A stretch of 5,547 nt of DNA from Paenibacillaceae bacterium UBA6304. GTDB lineage: Bacteria > Bacillota > Bacilli > Paenibacillales > Paenibacillaceae. This document shows positions 1 to 5,547 of this stretch, in pieces; position 1 is the first letter of the stretch, and each line of letters begins with the position of its first letter. Where the stretch lies: contig DJTQ01000205.1 of NCBI GenBank assembly GCA_002439285.1, forward strand, positions 1 to 5,547, written 5' to 3'. A model generated the notes under the pieces. It was not told the DNA's origin, ran no database searches, and saw only the letters and a list, made by a program, of their open reading frames with translations. Both the position numbers and the translations under genes were made by a program.

Positions 1-82
1 CGCACTCACGCTATCGCACCCACTCACTGCTGGCGGGCCCTCACATCCACTTCCCTACGCTACCTCGCGCCGCTTCGCCACT
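1..82. repeat. GC-rich, strand-biased repeat-like tail after the esterase gene
   Basis: The 82 bases after the esterase stop hold about 40 C but only about 14 G on the plus strand, unlike the genes next to them. Short motifs recur in one orientation: CACTCAC at 3-9 and 21-27, plus many CGC and CTA steps. GGGCCC sits at 35-40. No terminator or frame is evident. It may be one end of a dispersed intergenic repeat; only copies elsewhere in the genome could show this. Confidence 0.35.
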
Positions 83-850
83 CTAACGGTTCTTACCAAT
101 CGGCAGCCAATCGAACACTCTTTGAATGTTGCGGTCCCAATAGCTCCATTCATGCCCTCCGGGCTCTTCTTCATAGGTCACCTGAAGCCCGACTTCTCCG
201 GCATGTTTCAGGAAGTTCCGGTTGCCTTCGTACAAGAAGTCTTCCGTCCCACAGCATTGATATAGCAGCGGCTGATTCCCCGCAGCAGCGACTTTGCCTG
301 CCAGCGCCAGCAAATCGTCATCGCTTCCTTGAAGCTCCGCCACGCTGCCGAACATCCGCTCTTCCTCGCGATTGCGGAATGCATTCGGTTGGCCTATCCG
401 GTGGACAATGTCCAGGCTACCCGACAGACTTGCCGCGGCCGCAAAGCGTTCCGGCTGGCGAAGCGCCAGTTTGAACGCCCCGTAACCGCCCATCGACAAA
501 CCCGCGATAAAGTTGTCCTCCCGGCGGTCCGAAATCGGGAACAAGGACTTCACGATGGCGGGAAGTTCCTCCGCTAAATACGTATAGTAGGCCGCCCCTT
601 GTTTCATATCCATATAGAAGCTGCGATCGGCCCGCGGCAGGATGATCGCGATGCCTTTGTTCTCCGCATACCGTTCCACCGAGGTTTGTCTCGTCCATTC
701 CGTGTGGTCTCCGCCCAGCCCGTGAAGCAAGTACAGGACCGGCAGCTTGCCGGCCCGGCTGGCCCGAAGCGCATTCATCGGAATTACCGCATGGATATCC
801 GTCGACATCTCCAAAGTTTCAGCAAATATGGAAGTTTGTATAAAAGCCAA
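83..850 (-). CDS. Alpha/beta-hydrolase esterase (EstA/FrmB-like, COG0627 type), TTG start
   Basis: This 255-residue serine hydrolase has no signal peptide, so it should act in the cytoplasm. Counting from the TTG, the oxyanion-side motif is YLLHGLGGDHTEW at 40-52 and the nucleophile elbow is GLSMGG at 117-122 with catalytic Ser119. The likely acid is Asp204 in GTEDFLYEGN, and the likely histidine is His233 in GGHEWSYWD. This pattern matches the EstA tributyrin-esterase and S-formylglutathione-hydrolase group. The frame stays open upstream to an ATG at 946, but that would overlap the regulator gene and add 32 residues unlike the family. GCGGAGTGA lies 8 bases before the TTG, and family members begin with AFIQ-like residues. 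It is the last gene, 40 bases after the LacI stop. A role in removing acetyl or similar groups from the imported oligosaccharide is inferred from context. A generic esterase is the alternative. Confidence 0.9.
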   Translation of the reverse strand: MAFIQTSIFAETLEMSTDIHAVIPMNALRASRAGKLPVLYLLHGLGGDHTEWTRQTSVERYAENKGIAIILPRADRSFYMDMKQGAAYYTYLAEELPAIVKSLFPISDRREDNFIAGLSMGGYGAFKLALRQPERFAAAASLSGSLDIVHRIGQPNAFRNREEERMFGSVAELQGSDDDLLALAGKVAAAGNQPLLYQCCGTEDFLYEGNRNFLKHAGEVGLQVTYEEEPGGHEWSYWDRNIQRVFDWLPIGKNR

Positions 851-890
851 TTCGATCACTCCGCTTCCATTGAAGATGATGTCGATATCA

Positions 891-1898
891 TTAACCTTTG
901 ATACCAGCCATGGCCTCTTGCACCGAATGCCGCTCGACCAGCTCAACCTTTAATTTATACGAATCATTGACTTGTTCATTATTCAATAATTGAAACAGCA
1001 GATGCCCCGCCAGCGAACCTGAATCATACATCGGCTGATGAATCGTCGTCAGCGGCGGTTGGACGAATTCGGCCAATTGGATATCGTCAAATCCAATAAC
1101 GGAGATATCTTCCGGTACCGAGTAACCATCCTCTTCCATCGCTTTGACACCGCCGATCGCCATTTCATCATTGCCGTAGAATACTGCCGAAGGAATCTCT
1201 CCTTGCATGAGCATCATTTTCGTCGCCTTATAGCCGCCGTCCCGGACAAAGTTGCCGCTTAGCCGCCATTTGGCTTTCTCCTCCAGACCCGCCTCGTGCA
1301 TGGCCCGTAAATATCCCTGATACCGCACACGATTATCATAAGAATTGGTTGGCCCGCTAATGTAAGCGATGGAGCGATGCCCTTTGTCGATGAGGTGCCG
1401 GGTGGCTTTATACCCGCCGAGTTCCCCGTCAACGACGACGCTGATCAGCCCTTCGCCCGTCGTCAACCGGTCCATCACAATGATCGGGAAGCCGTCGCTG
1501 GCCGCGCTCAGTAAGATCTCATCGGTGATGTTCTGCGCTAGCACGATGGCGCCGTCGACTCTTTTCTCGCGCAAATATTTGACGGCCGTCGACTCCCGAC
1601 CCCCCATGGAACTGCAGGCCACCAAGTCATACCCGTTCGAGAGCGCCACATCTTGCACACTGCGAATCAGCTCCGAATAATAAGGACCGGACAGGTCCGT
1701 CAAAATAAGCGCAATTGTATTCGTACGGCTTCGTTTTAAATCCATGGCAAAACCGTTCTTATGATAATTCAGCTGTCTGGCGGCTTCCAGCACCTTTTCC
1801 TTGGTCTTCGCGCTGACTTTGCTGTCTCCGCTAAGTGCGTACGATGCCGTGGAAAGCGCCACGCCTGCCAATTTCGCCACATCTTTAATCGTAGCCAT
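891..1898 (-). CDS. LacI-family transcriptional regulator, probable repressor of this operon
   Basis: This 335-residue DNA-binding regulator has a helix-turn-helix at about 4-23 (TIKDVAKLAGVALSTASYAL). A hinge helix follows at about 48-58 (NGFAMDLKRSR). Its Leu54 matches the residue that PurR and LacI insert at the central CpG of the operator. The sugar-binding core follows from about 60, with ISGP, an NRVRYQGY segment (Arg192 is a likely ligand contact), FYGNDEMAIG at 240-249 and VIGFDD at 267-272. I chose ATG at 1898 rather than the ATG at 1910. The Shine-Dalgarno AGAAAGGATG overlaps the 1910 codon but sits at good spacing for 1898, and the family starts MATIKDVA. The gene begins 43 bases after the second permease, so it is probably autoregulated through the operon promoter. 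The CG-centred palindromes at 5116-5129 and 5298-5309 are the likely targets (inference). The inducer is unknown. Confidence 0.94.
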   Translation of the reverse strand: MATIKDVAKLAGVALSTASYALSGDSKVSAKTKEKVLEAARQLNYHKNGFAMDLKRSRTNTIALILTDLSGPYYSELIRSVQDVALSNGYDLVACSSMGGRESTAVKYLREKRVDGAIVLAQNITDEILLSAASDGFPIIVMDRLTTGEGLISVVVDGELGGYKATRHLIDKGHRSIAYISGPTNSYDNRVRYQGYLRAMHEAGLEEKAKWRLSGNFVRDGGYKATKMMLMQGEIPSAVFYGNDEMAIGGVKAMEEDGYSVPEDISVIGFDDIQLAEFVQPPLTTIHQPMYDSGSLAGHLLFQLLNNEQVNDSYKLKVELVERHSVQEAMAGIKG

Positions 1899-1941
1899 TG
1901 CTTTATTCATCCTTTCTAACCGTACAAAAAACTCTCTTTAC

Positions 1942-2760
1942 TTATTTCATCCCCGAAATCGTATATCCTTCAATAATATGTTTCTGGAAGAAAGAAAATA
2001 CGATGATGATCGGAACGACCATAAAGGCGGCCCCTGCCATTTGCAGGCCGAATTTCGAGGCGTATTGCCCTTTCAAAAGAGACAGCCCGACCGACAAGGT
2101 ATACAAGCTCTCGTCGTTGGCGATGATTAACGGCCACAAGAAGCTGTTCCAGGCGCCGATAAATGTCAGGATGCCCTGAACGGCGAAGACCGGTTTCACG
2201 ATCGGCATGATCAATTGGAAGAAAATCCGCAATTCGCCCGCGCCATCGAGTCTTGCTGCTTCCATCAAATCCGTTGGAATCGTCGACATGAACTGGCGGA
2301 ACAGGAAGATGCCGAACGCGCCGACTAAGCTTGGCAGCACGATGCCTGCCATCGTATTGACTAGCCCCATCTTATTGATGATCAAATAAGTCGGAATCAT
2401 CGTCACCTGACCCGGAATCATCATCGTGGCCAGAATGAGATAGAAAAATTTATTCTTGCCGGGAAATTCAAACTTGGCAAATGCATATCCGGCAATCGCG
2501 TTCAGGAACAGTCCCACAAACGAGCATAACACGATGACCAGCGTATTCTTGAGATACATCAGGAAATCCATTTTCTTAAATAGATCTATAAAGTTGTTAA
2601 AGGTCGGATGGTTCGGTATGATCGTCGGCGGAATGACCGTAAATTCATTCTCAGGCTTAAACGATGAGCCCAGCATCCAAATAAACGGAATCATCATCAG
2701 AATGCCAAACGCGACCAGTAAAAATATCATCAGACCTTTTTCTATTCTTTTCAAAGCCAT
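1942..2760 (-). CDS. MalG-type sugar ABC transporter permease
   Basis: This 272-residue inner-membrane permease would pair with the MalF-type protein encoded just upstream. It shows about six hydrophobic segments (roughly 10-30, 69-95, 105-128, 137-157, 187-209 and 240-262). Family signatures are the N-terminal MMIPFIWMLGSSFKP at 22-36, an EAA loop at 167-186 (EAARLDGA, ending LIMP), NSFLWPL after the loop, and the C-terminal GYTISGMK typical of MalG/AraQ-like proteins. The ATG is preceded by a full-strength AAAGGAGG with 8 bases between, and only 20 bases separate it from the previous stop, so the two permeases are surely co-transcribed. Length is normal for the family. No ATP-binding gene follows. 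As in many Gram-positive CUT1 systems, the ATPase is presumably a shared subunit encoded elsewhere (inference). Confidence 0.96.
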   Translation of the reverse strand: MALKRIEKGLMIFLLVAFGILMMIPFIWMLGSSFKPENEFTVIPPTIIPNHPTFNNFIDLFKKMDFLMYLKNTLVIVLCSFVGLFLNAIAGYAFAKFEFPGKNKFFYLILATMMIPGQVTMIPTYLIINKMGLVNTMAGIVLPSLVGAFGIFLFRQFMSTIPTDLMEAARLDGAGELRIFFQLIMPIVKPVFAVQGILTFIGAWNSFLWPLIIANDESLYTLSVGLSLLKGQYASKFGLQMAGAAFMVVPIIIVFSFFQKHIIEGYTISGMK

Positions 2761-2780
2761 TTGCGTCCCCTCCTTTGCTC

Positions 2781-3680
2781 TTAATATTCGACTTCCTTCC
2801 GCTTAACGAGGAACTGTACAATCGTAGCGATGATAATAATGATGAACAGAACGAAAGAACCGGAAGCCGCGTAACCGAAGTCGCTCAGCTTAAATCCGTT
2901 GTTGTAAATGAAGAGCGCCATGGACATCGTTCCGTTGAGCGGACCGCCCTTCGTCATGACTAACGGCTCCTCGAAGAACTGAATCCATCCGATCAACGTG
3001 GTGATCGTCACGAAGAAAGTCGCAAAGCTGAGCAATGGAATTGTGATATAGCGCAGCTTCTTCCAACCGGTGGCACCGTCGATTTCCGCCGCTTCGTAAT
3101 AGGAACGGGGAATACCTTGAAGCGCAGCCAGAAAAATGATCATATTCAGACCGATCGATTTCCAGACCGCCATCACAATGAGCGACAGTTTGGCCAGCAT
3201 CGGATCCTGCAGCCAGGCTTGAGCCGGAAGACCAAACCAGGAAAGAATATAATTAAACAGCCCGTAATTGCTGTTATAGAGGTAACCCCATACTACAGCG
3301 ACGGCTACAATGTTCGTAATGGACGGCAAGTAGTAAACAACCCGGAACGTATTAAACAGCCAGCTTGTTCCATAATTCAGCAGAAGCGCTGCTCCCATAG
3401 AGAATATAATGACTAGCGGCACTCCGATAACTACATAAATGCCGGTGTTTACAATCGATTTTATGAACACGGGATCTTTAAATAAACCGAGATAATTCGT
3501 AAAGCCCGCGCCGTGAATGTTCGAATAATCGGCAAGACCCAGCAGGTCCATATCGGTAAAACTGATGACTAATGCAATAATGATCGGCAGAATCGAAAAT
3601 ACCGTGAGTAACAGTATGGCCGGAGCAATAAACAAATACGGATATTTATATTTTTGCCAGCCATTTGCAAACTGCTTCAT
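2781..3680 (-). CDS. MalF-type sugar ABC transporter permease
   Basis: This 299-residue inner-membrane permease is one half of the translocation channel. It has about six hydrophobic segments (roughly 14-40, 76-101, 112-135, 162-187, 217-235 and 274-292). The EAA loop that docks on the ATPase is intact at 196-215 (EAAEIDGA, ending ITIP). The MalF-side signature TKGGP lies at 243-247. The N-terminal part (WQKYKYPYLFIAPAILLL) is typical of CUT1 MalF/UgpA-like permeases, and the length is normal. The ATG start is fixed by a TAA codon immediately before it in frame, and the purine-rich AAGGGGTGAGG lies just upstream. The gene follows the binding protein after 123 bases and is followed by the second permease after 20 bases. 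It is certainly a permease; the substrate is not deducible. Confidence 0.96.
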   Translation of the reverse strand: MKQFANGWQKYKYPYLFIAPAILLLTVFSILPIIIALVISFTDMDLLGLADYSNIHGAGFTNYLGLFKDPVFIKSIVNTGIYVVIGVPLVIIFSMGAALLLNYGTSWLFNTFRVVYYLPSITNIVAVAVVWGYLYNSNYGLFNYILSWFGLPAQAWLQDPMLAKLSLIVMAVWKSIGLNMIIFLAALQGIPRSYYEAAEIDGATGWKKLRYITIPLLSFATFFVTITTLIGWIQFFEEPLVMTKGGPLNGTMSMALFIYNNGFKLSDFGYAASGSFVLFIIIIIATIVQFLVKRKEVEY

Positions 3681-3718
3681 TTATCCTCACCCCTTGAGTT
3701 TTGGCCGCTCCCTTACAG

Positions 3719-3785
3719 GCGAAGAAGATTTAATAAAGAGATCACCGGGACCCTCGCTTTAGTAGAGTCCCGGCGTCATCTTCGC
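3719..3785 (-). other. Nested stem-loop between binding-protein and permease genes
   Basis: In the transcript, CGCCGGGAC (3775-3767) can pair with GTCCCGGTG (3751-3743), giving 9 bp with one G-U pair and a 15-base loop. An outer pair, GCGAAGA (3785-3779) with TCTTCGC (3725-3719), encloses it. The hairpin starts about 20 bases after the binding-protein stop. It is followed by ATCTCTTTATT rather than a clean U-run, so it looks like a weak terminator or a 3'-end stabiliser, not a full stop. Such elements usually let the binding protein be made in excess over the permeases, as with malE-malF (known precedent; role here inferred). Confidence 0.7.
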
Positions 3786-3803
3786 GGGTGGAAGGCAAAC
3801 TGA

Positions 3804-5045
3804 TTAATTCCCTAAAATCTTGTTGGCTTGCTCATTCAATGCGTCCATCTCGGCTTGCACATCCGCACCGCCAACCGTAATGCGTTCAAAGGCTGCGACC
3901 GAGGCTTGCGATACTTCTTCCCACTCCTTGACCATTGGCGTCGGAATGGCGCTCTCCAACTGTTTGCCGTATGCGGCGATCATCGGATCGGCGAATTGCT
4001 CGTTGTCCCAAGCCGATTTCAAGGCTGGCATGGAATTCGAAGTTTCATAATATTTGAGTTGTGCTTCTTCACTACTCAAATAGGCAATAAATTTCGCTGC
4101 ACCTTCAGGATTCTTGCTGTATTTAAAGATCGAAAGGTCGGAACCGCCCATCAGCGATTTATTATTCTTGTTGGCAGGCAATGTCTTAACCGTCCACTTA
4201 CCTTCAATCTCCGGATTTTGATCCTTCACGGCTTGAATCATCCAAGGTCCGCTGATGAACATCGGTACTGTACCGTCCTTAAAACCTGTAACGGTATCAA
4301 GGTCCGTTGGCGGAACGAGGTTCTCCTTATATAAACTGTTCAGGAAGTTCATCGCTTCTACGTATTCAGGCTGATTAAACTGCGGCTTACGATCGGCGCC
4401 AATGACATCGCTGCCTGCTTGCCAAGCGAACATGGACAAATAGTTCTGGTCCTTCGCGTCAATCGGCATCGCATAGTTGCCTGTACCTCTAGCGGCGAGC
4501 TTCTTGCCGGCATCCTTCAGTTCATCCCAAGTGTTCGGGCCTTCCGGATATCCAACTTCCGCAAGCAAATCGGTACGATAGAACAATCCGCGTGTTTCTA
4601 CATACCAAGGAATACCTACGGTTACACCGTCATATTGCGTCGTTTGAATCGCACCGTCGAAGAAGTTCTCCGTTTTGAGCTCCGGATATTGTTCAATGTA
4701 AGGAGCCATGTCCAGCAGAGCGCCGGCTGAAGCAAATTCGGGAATCCAAGTCGTCCCCATTTGGATGACGTCCGGGCCGTTTTTGGATGCAACGGCGGTG
4801 AGCAGTTTATCGTGCGCGGAATCCCAAGGAATCGCCTGTACGTCGATCTTCACGCCGGGATTCTTCTCTTCGTACATTTTTGCTATCGGTTCTACGCTTT
4901 CGGAAGTACCCATGAACCAAACTTTTACGGTCTTATTGTCGCCTGAAGCCGAATCGGACCCCGAATTGTTCTTCGAGCCGCAGCCGGCCACGATAACAGA
5001 AACAGCAAGCAAAGTAATCAAAGCAACCAACCAATTTTTCTTCAC
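3804..5045 (-). CDS. Extracellular sugar-binding lipoprotein of a CUT1-type ABC transporter
   Basis: This 413-residue protein is the substrate-capturing subunit of the transporter, expected to be lipid-anchored on the outer face of the membrane. A signal peptide (KK at 2-3, hydrophobic 5-20) ends in a lipobox, VAGC, with the acylated cysteine at residue 22. A flexible Ser/Asn/Gly/Asp linker follows to about residue 38. The rest matches family 1 solute-binding proteins: VKVWFMG at 40-46, GPDVIQMGTTW at 90-100, GIPWYVETRGLFYRTDLL at 144-161, FISGPWMI at 263-270, and GGSDLSIFKYSKNPEGAAKFIAYL at 300-323. The start is GTG. An in-frame TGA lies two codons upstream, and AAGAGGTGAGG precedes it at normal spacing. 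It is the first gene of the operon and is separated from the permeases by a stem-loop spacer. Family assignment is firm. The sugar is unknown; an oligosaccharide is likely from the CUT1 class and the neighbouring esterase. Confidence 0.96.
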   Translation of the reverse strand: MKKNWLVALITLLAVSVIVAGCGSKNNSGSDSASGDNKTVKVWFMGTSESVEPIAKMYEEKNPGVKIDVQAIPWDSAHDKLLTAVASKNGPDVIQMGTTWIPEFASAGALLDMAPYIEQYPELKTENFFDGAIQTTQYDGVTVGIPWYVETRGLFYRTDLLAEVGYPEGPNTWDELKDAGKKLAARGTGNYAMPIDAKDQNYLSMFAWQAGSDVIGADRKPQFNQPEYVEAMNFLNSLYKENLVPPTDLDTVTGFKDGTVPMFISGPWMIQAVKDQNPEIEGKWTVKTLPANKNNKSLMGGSDLSIFKYSKNPEGAAKFIAYLSSEEAQLKYYETSNSMPALKSAWDNEQFADPMIAAYGKQLESAIPTPMVKEWEEVSQASVAAFERITVGGADVQAEMDALNEQANKILGN

Positions 5046-5115
5046 TTTTCCTCACCTCTTAATTAGTATGAATAGCCTGAATTGAAAACAAAAAACGATG
5101 CATCCGCTCTCTAAC

Positions 5116-5129
5116 TCGAAACGTTTCGA
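5116..5129. promoter_or_regulatory. Operator O2 (second copy of the LacI-family palindrome)
   Basis: TCGAAACGTTTCGA is a perfect 14-bp palindrome that shares 13 contiguous bases with O1. It lies in the transcribed leader, 181 bp centre to centre from O1 and 70 bases before the GTG start. It could act as a roadblock or as the partner in a repression loop with O1. Extra half-sites (TTTCG at 5134-5138, TTTCGA at 5157-5162) lie beside it. Confidence 0.75.
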
Positions 5130-5217
5130 TTCATTTCGAAAAAAATATCTCAATTATTTCGAGCCGAATCTTCTCTAACTTGTGTTAAAACCCCCTGAAA
5201 TATGCCTTTTCTTTGAA

Positions 5218-5232
5218 AGTTACCGCTTACAT
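5218..5232 (-). promoter_or_regulatory. cre-like site for CcpA in the leader
   Basis: On the minus strand ATGTAAGCGGTAACT fits every position of the degenerate cre consensus WTGNAANCGNWNNCW. It lies about 80-90 bases downstream of the predicted transcription start, where cre sites typically act as a CcpA roadblock. The expected effect is shut-off of the operon when a preferred sugar such as glucose is present. The match is visible; function is inferred from the CcpA literature. Confidence 0.65.
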
Positions 5233-5296
5233 TTCGCTTTGATAGAATTGGAAGCCCTATAGCTTCCCTTACGAGGTCATGCAGTAAGTATGCAAT

Positions 5297-5310
5297 TCGA
5301 AACGTTTCGT
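5297..5310. promoter_or_regulatory. Operator O1 (LacI-family palindrome) on the transcription start
   Basis: CGAAACGTTTCG at 5298-5309 is a perfect 12-bp palindrome with a central CpG, the hallmark of LacI-family operators. It begins 7 bases after the -10 box, so it would cover about +2 to +13 and could block RNA polymerase directly. The same 13 bases, TCGAAACGTTTCG, recur at 5116-5128. It lacks the TG at positions 2-3 of the cre consensus, so the local LacI-type regulator is a likelier binder than CcpA. Binding is inferred. Confidence 0.8.
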
Positions 5311-5316
5311 AAACAC

Positions 5317-5345
5317 ATTATAAACCCGCTTTGTATGAAATTCAA
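5317..5345 (-). promoter_or_regulatory. Sigma-A-type promoter of the transport operon
   Basis: Read on the minus strand, a -35 box TTGAAT (5345-5340) is followed by exactly 17 bases and a perfect -10 box TATAAT (5322-5317). The expected start is near 5310. It points at the binding-protein gene, about 265 bases downstream. It is the best promoter match seen in the intergenic region, and a LacI-type palindrome lies directly on the predicted start, which supports it. The start site itself is not proven. Confidence 0.82.
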
Positions 5346-5547
5346 GTCGTTTAATTTACTTTTATGCATCTCGGGCTTCTTTTTATATCATGTGTTTATG
5401 GACTGCACACTTACAAGACTTTATACCCAAATAAGCTTGGGTTGTAACAGGATTATTTACTATTGTGTAAGGGGACTTTCCAGTAACCAGTAACTTCATG
5501 TATTCACCGCTGGGAGCGACAGGAATGACTGTTGCTTGGAGCATATT
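5346..5547. other. Region upstream of the operon promoter, no confident gene
   Basis: This AT-richer stretch holds no gene I can support. A minus-strand frame is open from the window edge to a TAA at 5385-5383. Its last 53 residues from an ATG at 5544 read MLQATVIPVAPSGEYMKLLV and onward to KCAVHKHMI. It could be the end of an upstream gene or chance. Also visible are a small hairpin (ACCCAA 5425-5430 with TTGGGT 5437-5442) and a tandem CCAGTAA pair at 5480-5493. No U-run terminator follows either arm. Confidence 0.4.

Larger units (their letters stand above)
5046..5310 (-). other. Long untranslated leader of the operon
   Basis: About 265 bases separate the predicted start site from the GTG of the binding-protein gene. 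The stretch holds O1, a small hairpin (GGAAGC, 6-base loop, GCTTCC at 5250-5267), the cre-like site, a poly-T stretch near 5139-5145 on the minus strand, O2, and the ribosome-binding site AAGAGGTGAGG at 5060-5050. I see no known riboswitch, T-box or terminator. Its only open frames are tiny and lack a good ribosome-binding site. Confidence 0.6.

Noticed and set aside
851..946. Longer esterase form starting at ATG 946
   Set aside because: It would overlap the LacI gene by 56 bases and add residues unlike the family. The TTG at 850 has a proper Shine-Dalgarno and gives the expected N-terminus.
1899..1910. LacI start at ATG 1910 (adds MNKA)
   Set aside because: The Shine-Dalgarno AGAAAGGATG overlaps this codon, leaving no spacer. 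It is well placed for the ATG at 1898, where LacI-family proteins normally begin.
3828..4334. 168-codon plus-strand open frame inside the binding-protein gene
   Set aside because: It is antisense to a strongly supported gene, has no recognisable family features, and is best explained as a shadow of that gene's codon bias.
5063..5091. Second promoter TTGTTT, 17 bp, TACTAA on the minus strand
   Set aside because: Spacing is right, but the start would fall inside the ribosome-binding site of the binding-protein gene. The upstream TTGAAT/TATAAT promoter is stronger and carries an operator.
5059..5103. 14-codon leader peptide (MHRFLFSIQAIHTN) before the binding-protein gene
   Set aside because: No spaced Shine-Dalgarno precedes it, and it shows no run of regulatory codons. 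Probably chance.
5251..5379. Plus-strand attenuator: GAAGCCC at 5251-5257 with GGGCTTC at 5373-5379 followed by TTTTTA
   Set aside because: The 7-bp arms are 115 bases apart, no plus-strand gene follows, and such a pairing is expected by chance in this length.
5425..5442. Hairpin ACCCAA/TTGGGT as a transcription terminator
   Set aside because: The stem is only 6 bp and AT-containing, and no T-run follows on either strand.
5290..5493. Plus-strand open frame of 67 codons starting MQFETFRK
   Set aside because: It begins across operator O1, runs antisense through the operon promoter, has no Shine-Dalgarno site and resembles no protein family.

Overview
The window reads as one complete sugar-uptake operon on the minus strand of a Bacillota genome, most likely Paenibacillus or a close relative. 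The evidence is the strong Shine-Dalgarno sites (AAAGGAGG before the second permease), a lipoprotein-type solute-binding protein, a cre-like CcpA site, mid-range base composition, and the CUT1-transporter-plus-LacI layout common in Paenibacillaceae. Genus-level placement is inference.

Layout, in transcription order (right to left). The right end (about 5346-5547) has no convincing gene, only a short open frame running off the edge. A well-formed sigma-A promoter (TTGAAT, 17 bp, TATAAT; 5345-5317) drives leftward transcription. A 12-bp perfect palindrome, CGAAACGTTTCG, sits directly on its predicted start site. A leader of about 265 nt follows. It holds a cre-like CcpA site, a small hairpin and a second copy of the same palindrome 181 bp from the first. 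The genes then follow: extracellular sugar-binding lipoprotein (5045-3804), a spacer with a nested stem-loop, MalF-type permease (3680-2781), MalG-type permease (2760-1942), LacI-family regulator (1898-891) and an alpha/beta-hydrolase esterase with a TTG start (850-83). The last 82 bases on the left are a strongly strand-biased, GC-rich, repeat-like tail.

How the parts fit. The lipoprotein would capture an oligosaccharide outside the membrane, and the two permeases would form the translocation channel. The ATPase is not encoded here and is presumably a shared MsiK/UgpC-type subunit made elsewhere. The LacI-type protein probably represses its own operon by binding the two identical palindromes until a sugar inducer arrives. 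CcpA would add catabolite repression at the cre site. The esterase suggests that the imported sugar carries an acyl group, such as acetyl, that is removed in the cytoplasm. The substrate cannot be read from the sequence.

I did not find a radically new system. The parts most worth a second look are the regulatory architecture (promoter-embedded operator, distant second operator with extra half-sites, cre in the leader), the stem-loop after the binding-protein gene, and the esterase coupled to the transporter.
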